A stretch of DNA of 64,000 bases. Source: Varroa destructor (lineage: Eukaryota; Arthropoda; Arachnida; Mesostigmata; Varroidae). Made by a program: the position numbers and the translations under genes. Below the pieces are notes generated by a model. It searched no databases. It was not told the origin of the DNA and was given only the letters and a program-made list of their open reading frames with translations. Of this stretch, positions 62,674-64,000 are shown in pieces; position 1 is the first letter of the stretch; every line of letters starts with the position of its first letter. Location of the stretch: contig NW_019211458.1 of the NCBI RefSeq assembly GCF_002443255.2, positions 23,625,325-23,689,324 on the forward strand, written 5' to 3'.

Positions 62674-63276
62674 TTACTGCTCATCAAATATTGACTTCTG
62701 AATCGCAGGAAACTAACCACCTTATGATTGTGTATGGCCATCTGTTTTTTATTTCTCATACAAAGGCTTCTTTTCGCTAACAGCCCAAATGAATCAATCC
62801 AGATAGTTAACGGAAGGTAAGCTTTTACCGAAAGCTGCGCCAAGTGCCACTTCGCTGACGTTATCAGTATTAGACAGCTTGAGAATCACAAAGTACAACT
62901 AGGAACCATCAAATTTCAATTGCGCCCGATGCATCAAGGAGGCATATATGAGCTGCAATAAAAAAAAAATCTCCTTTTTCTTCTGACATAAATACTGTTT
63001 CCAAGCCAGAAGTCAGCAGTTTTTCTGTTGTTCAATAAGTAAGTATCTTTCGTATAGTTGCTTCTTGATGAATTTCTATGAACCGCTACATTCTAGTCGT
63101 TGGAATGAATATAGTAAAAAATAACTAGGAAATTTTTAGGATAACGTAATTAAAGGTGGTTTGTATTACAACTTAGACCTGTTTAGTGAGGCATTGAACC
63201 TCTAGCTAAACATCAAATTATTCCCGGATATCTGCGGATTGCCCATTACTAATGTTGTGCACGAATTTTCATAAGG

Positions 63277-63319
63277 GAGATTGACTGCGACTAGAGGTAG
63301 ACTAGTCGCAGTCAATCTC
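63277..63319. repeat. Perfect 18-bp inverted repeat with 7-base loop
   Basis: Arms 63277-63294 (gagattgactgcgactag) and 63302-63319 are exact reverse complements around aggtaga. It lies 1.5 kb from the similar hairpin at 61812-61861, but the arm sequences differ. Confidence 0.95.
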
Positions 63320-64000
63320 GCCGGTGACACTTGTCACAGTGGTTAAACTAAGCACGCTATTAAGATGGCAGTGAATTTATCAAGAAACTGTCAGACAAAA
63401 GCACATTTTGGTACGGATCGATTGTAACAGTGACGAGTACCCCAACATTCTATACGTACTCTGTAACAATCCTTATTCGAAGTAAATCATTATATGTACT
63501 GTTAACGCTTATCAGATAATTTATATATATATAGTTAAAGAAAAAAAGAAGCTATGCAAGCATTTTTTACCGCTCAATAATGCCCCATCGCTGAATTGTG
63601 GGTGATTGTTTTTGCACGTAGAACTTCGATCACATTGATTCGAGTCCCCCCTAGAGATGCTACATATACAGCAAGATAGACCAAACGTACTTCGTAATAT
63701 AAATTAAGATAATAAATATATTCAATGCGTAATTCAGAAGACGTTCACTAATTAAGGTATATCATAAAACGTCCAGCCATTTATCCCCATGTCAGGAGTA
63801 TTACGTCCGGCGGTATCTGCCATTTGACTTGCTCATTGCTGCTTTGTTCTCGTTATTATACAGCCCAAAAATTTGCATTGCACATTTGCACGTATATGAT
63901 AACTGAGGTAACTTTAATGTTGAAAAATTTTTACGCAAACTTACATAATACGTGATGAAAGAAAATTTGTTCGGAAAAGATCGCTTTCGAGAAAAGGTTC
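63320..64000. other. Stretch without recognised gene
   Basis: AT-rich sequence to the window edge. No frame, repeat or site worth calling. Confidence 0.6.

Noticed and set aside
1..64000. CRISPR arrays, operons, prophage or bacterial defence genes
   Set aside because: No regularly spaced repeats and no bacterial-type gene clusters. The window is intron-bearing eukaryotic DNA.

Overview
The window looks like nuclear DNA from an arthropod. It is AT-rich, intron-rich, full of TA and other microsatellites, and carries a 100-base assembly gap. The one gene I can identify with confidence belongs to the Skeletor/Knickkopf family, which is characteristic of arthropods. Gene structure and base composition would suit a chelicerate such as a mite, but the sequence does not settle the species. 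I see no bacterial, plasmid or phage character and no CRISPR array.

Positions 3195-20528, minus strand: a Skeletor-like gene of at least 13 coding exons. I rebuilt it from splice sites and reading-frame phase. All twelve introns are GT-AG and every junction keeps frame, giving 927 residues that lack only the N-terminus. Domain order is DM13, DM13, DOMON, a plastocyanin-like (cupredoxin) domain, then a long basic, proline-rich tail. In this family DM13 and DOMON domains are thought to act in redox or ligand binding. Knickkopf members protect and organise cuticular chitin, and Drosophila Skeletor was described as a spindle-matrix protein. Introns range from 188 bases to about 6.3 kb, with the compact part at the 3' end.

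Positions 20529-64000: mostly non-coding as far as I can read. Candidates of low to moderate weight are a plus-strand first exon at 22277-22376 with a phase-compatible hydrophobic exon at 28071-28130, two possible N-terminal exons of the Skeletor gene (30762-30826 and 56567-56621, minus), and a tRNA-like Pol III remnant near 34.4 kb. There is also a coding-like but interrupted minus-strand frame near 62.5 kb. Long perfect inverted repeats lie at 41906-41930, 61812-61861 and 63277-63319, and a cluster of ATCGAT motifs sits near 34.88 kb. No system of genes working together is visible beyond the single Skeletor-like gene.
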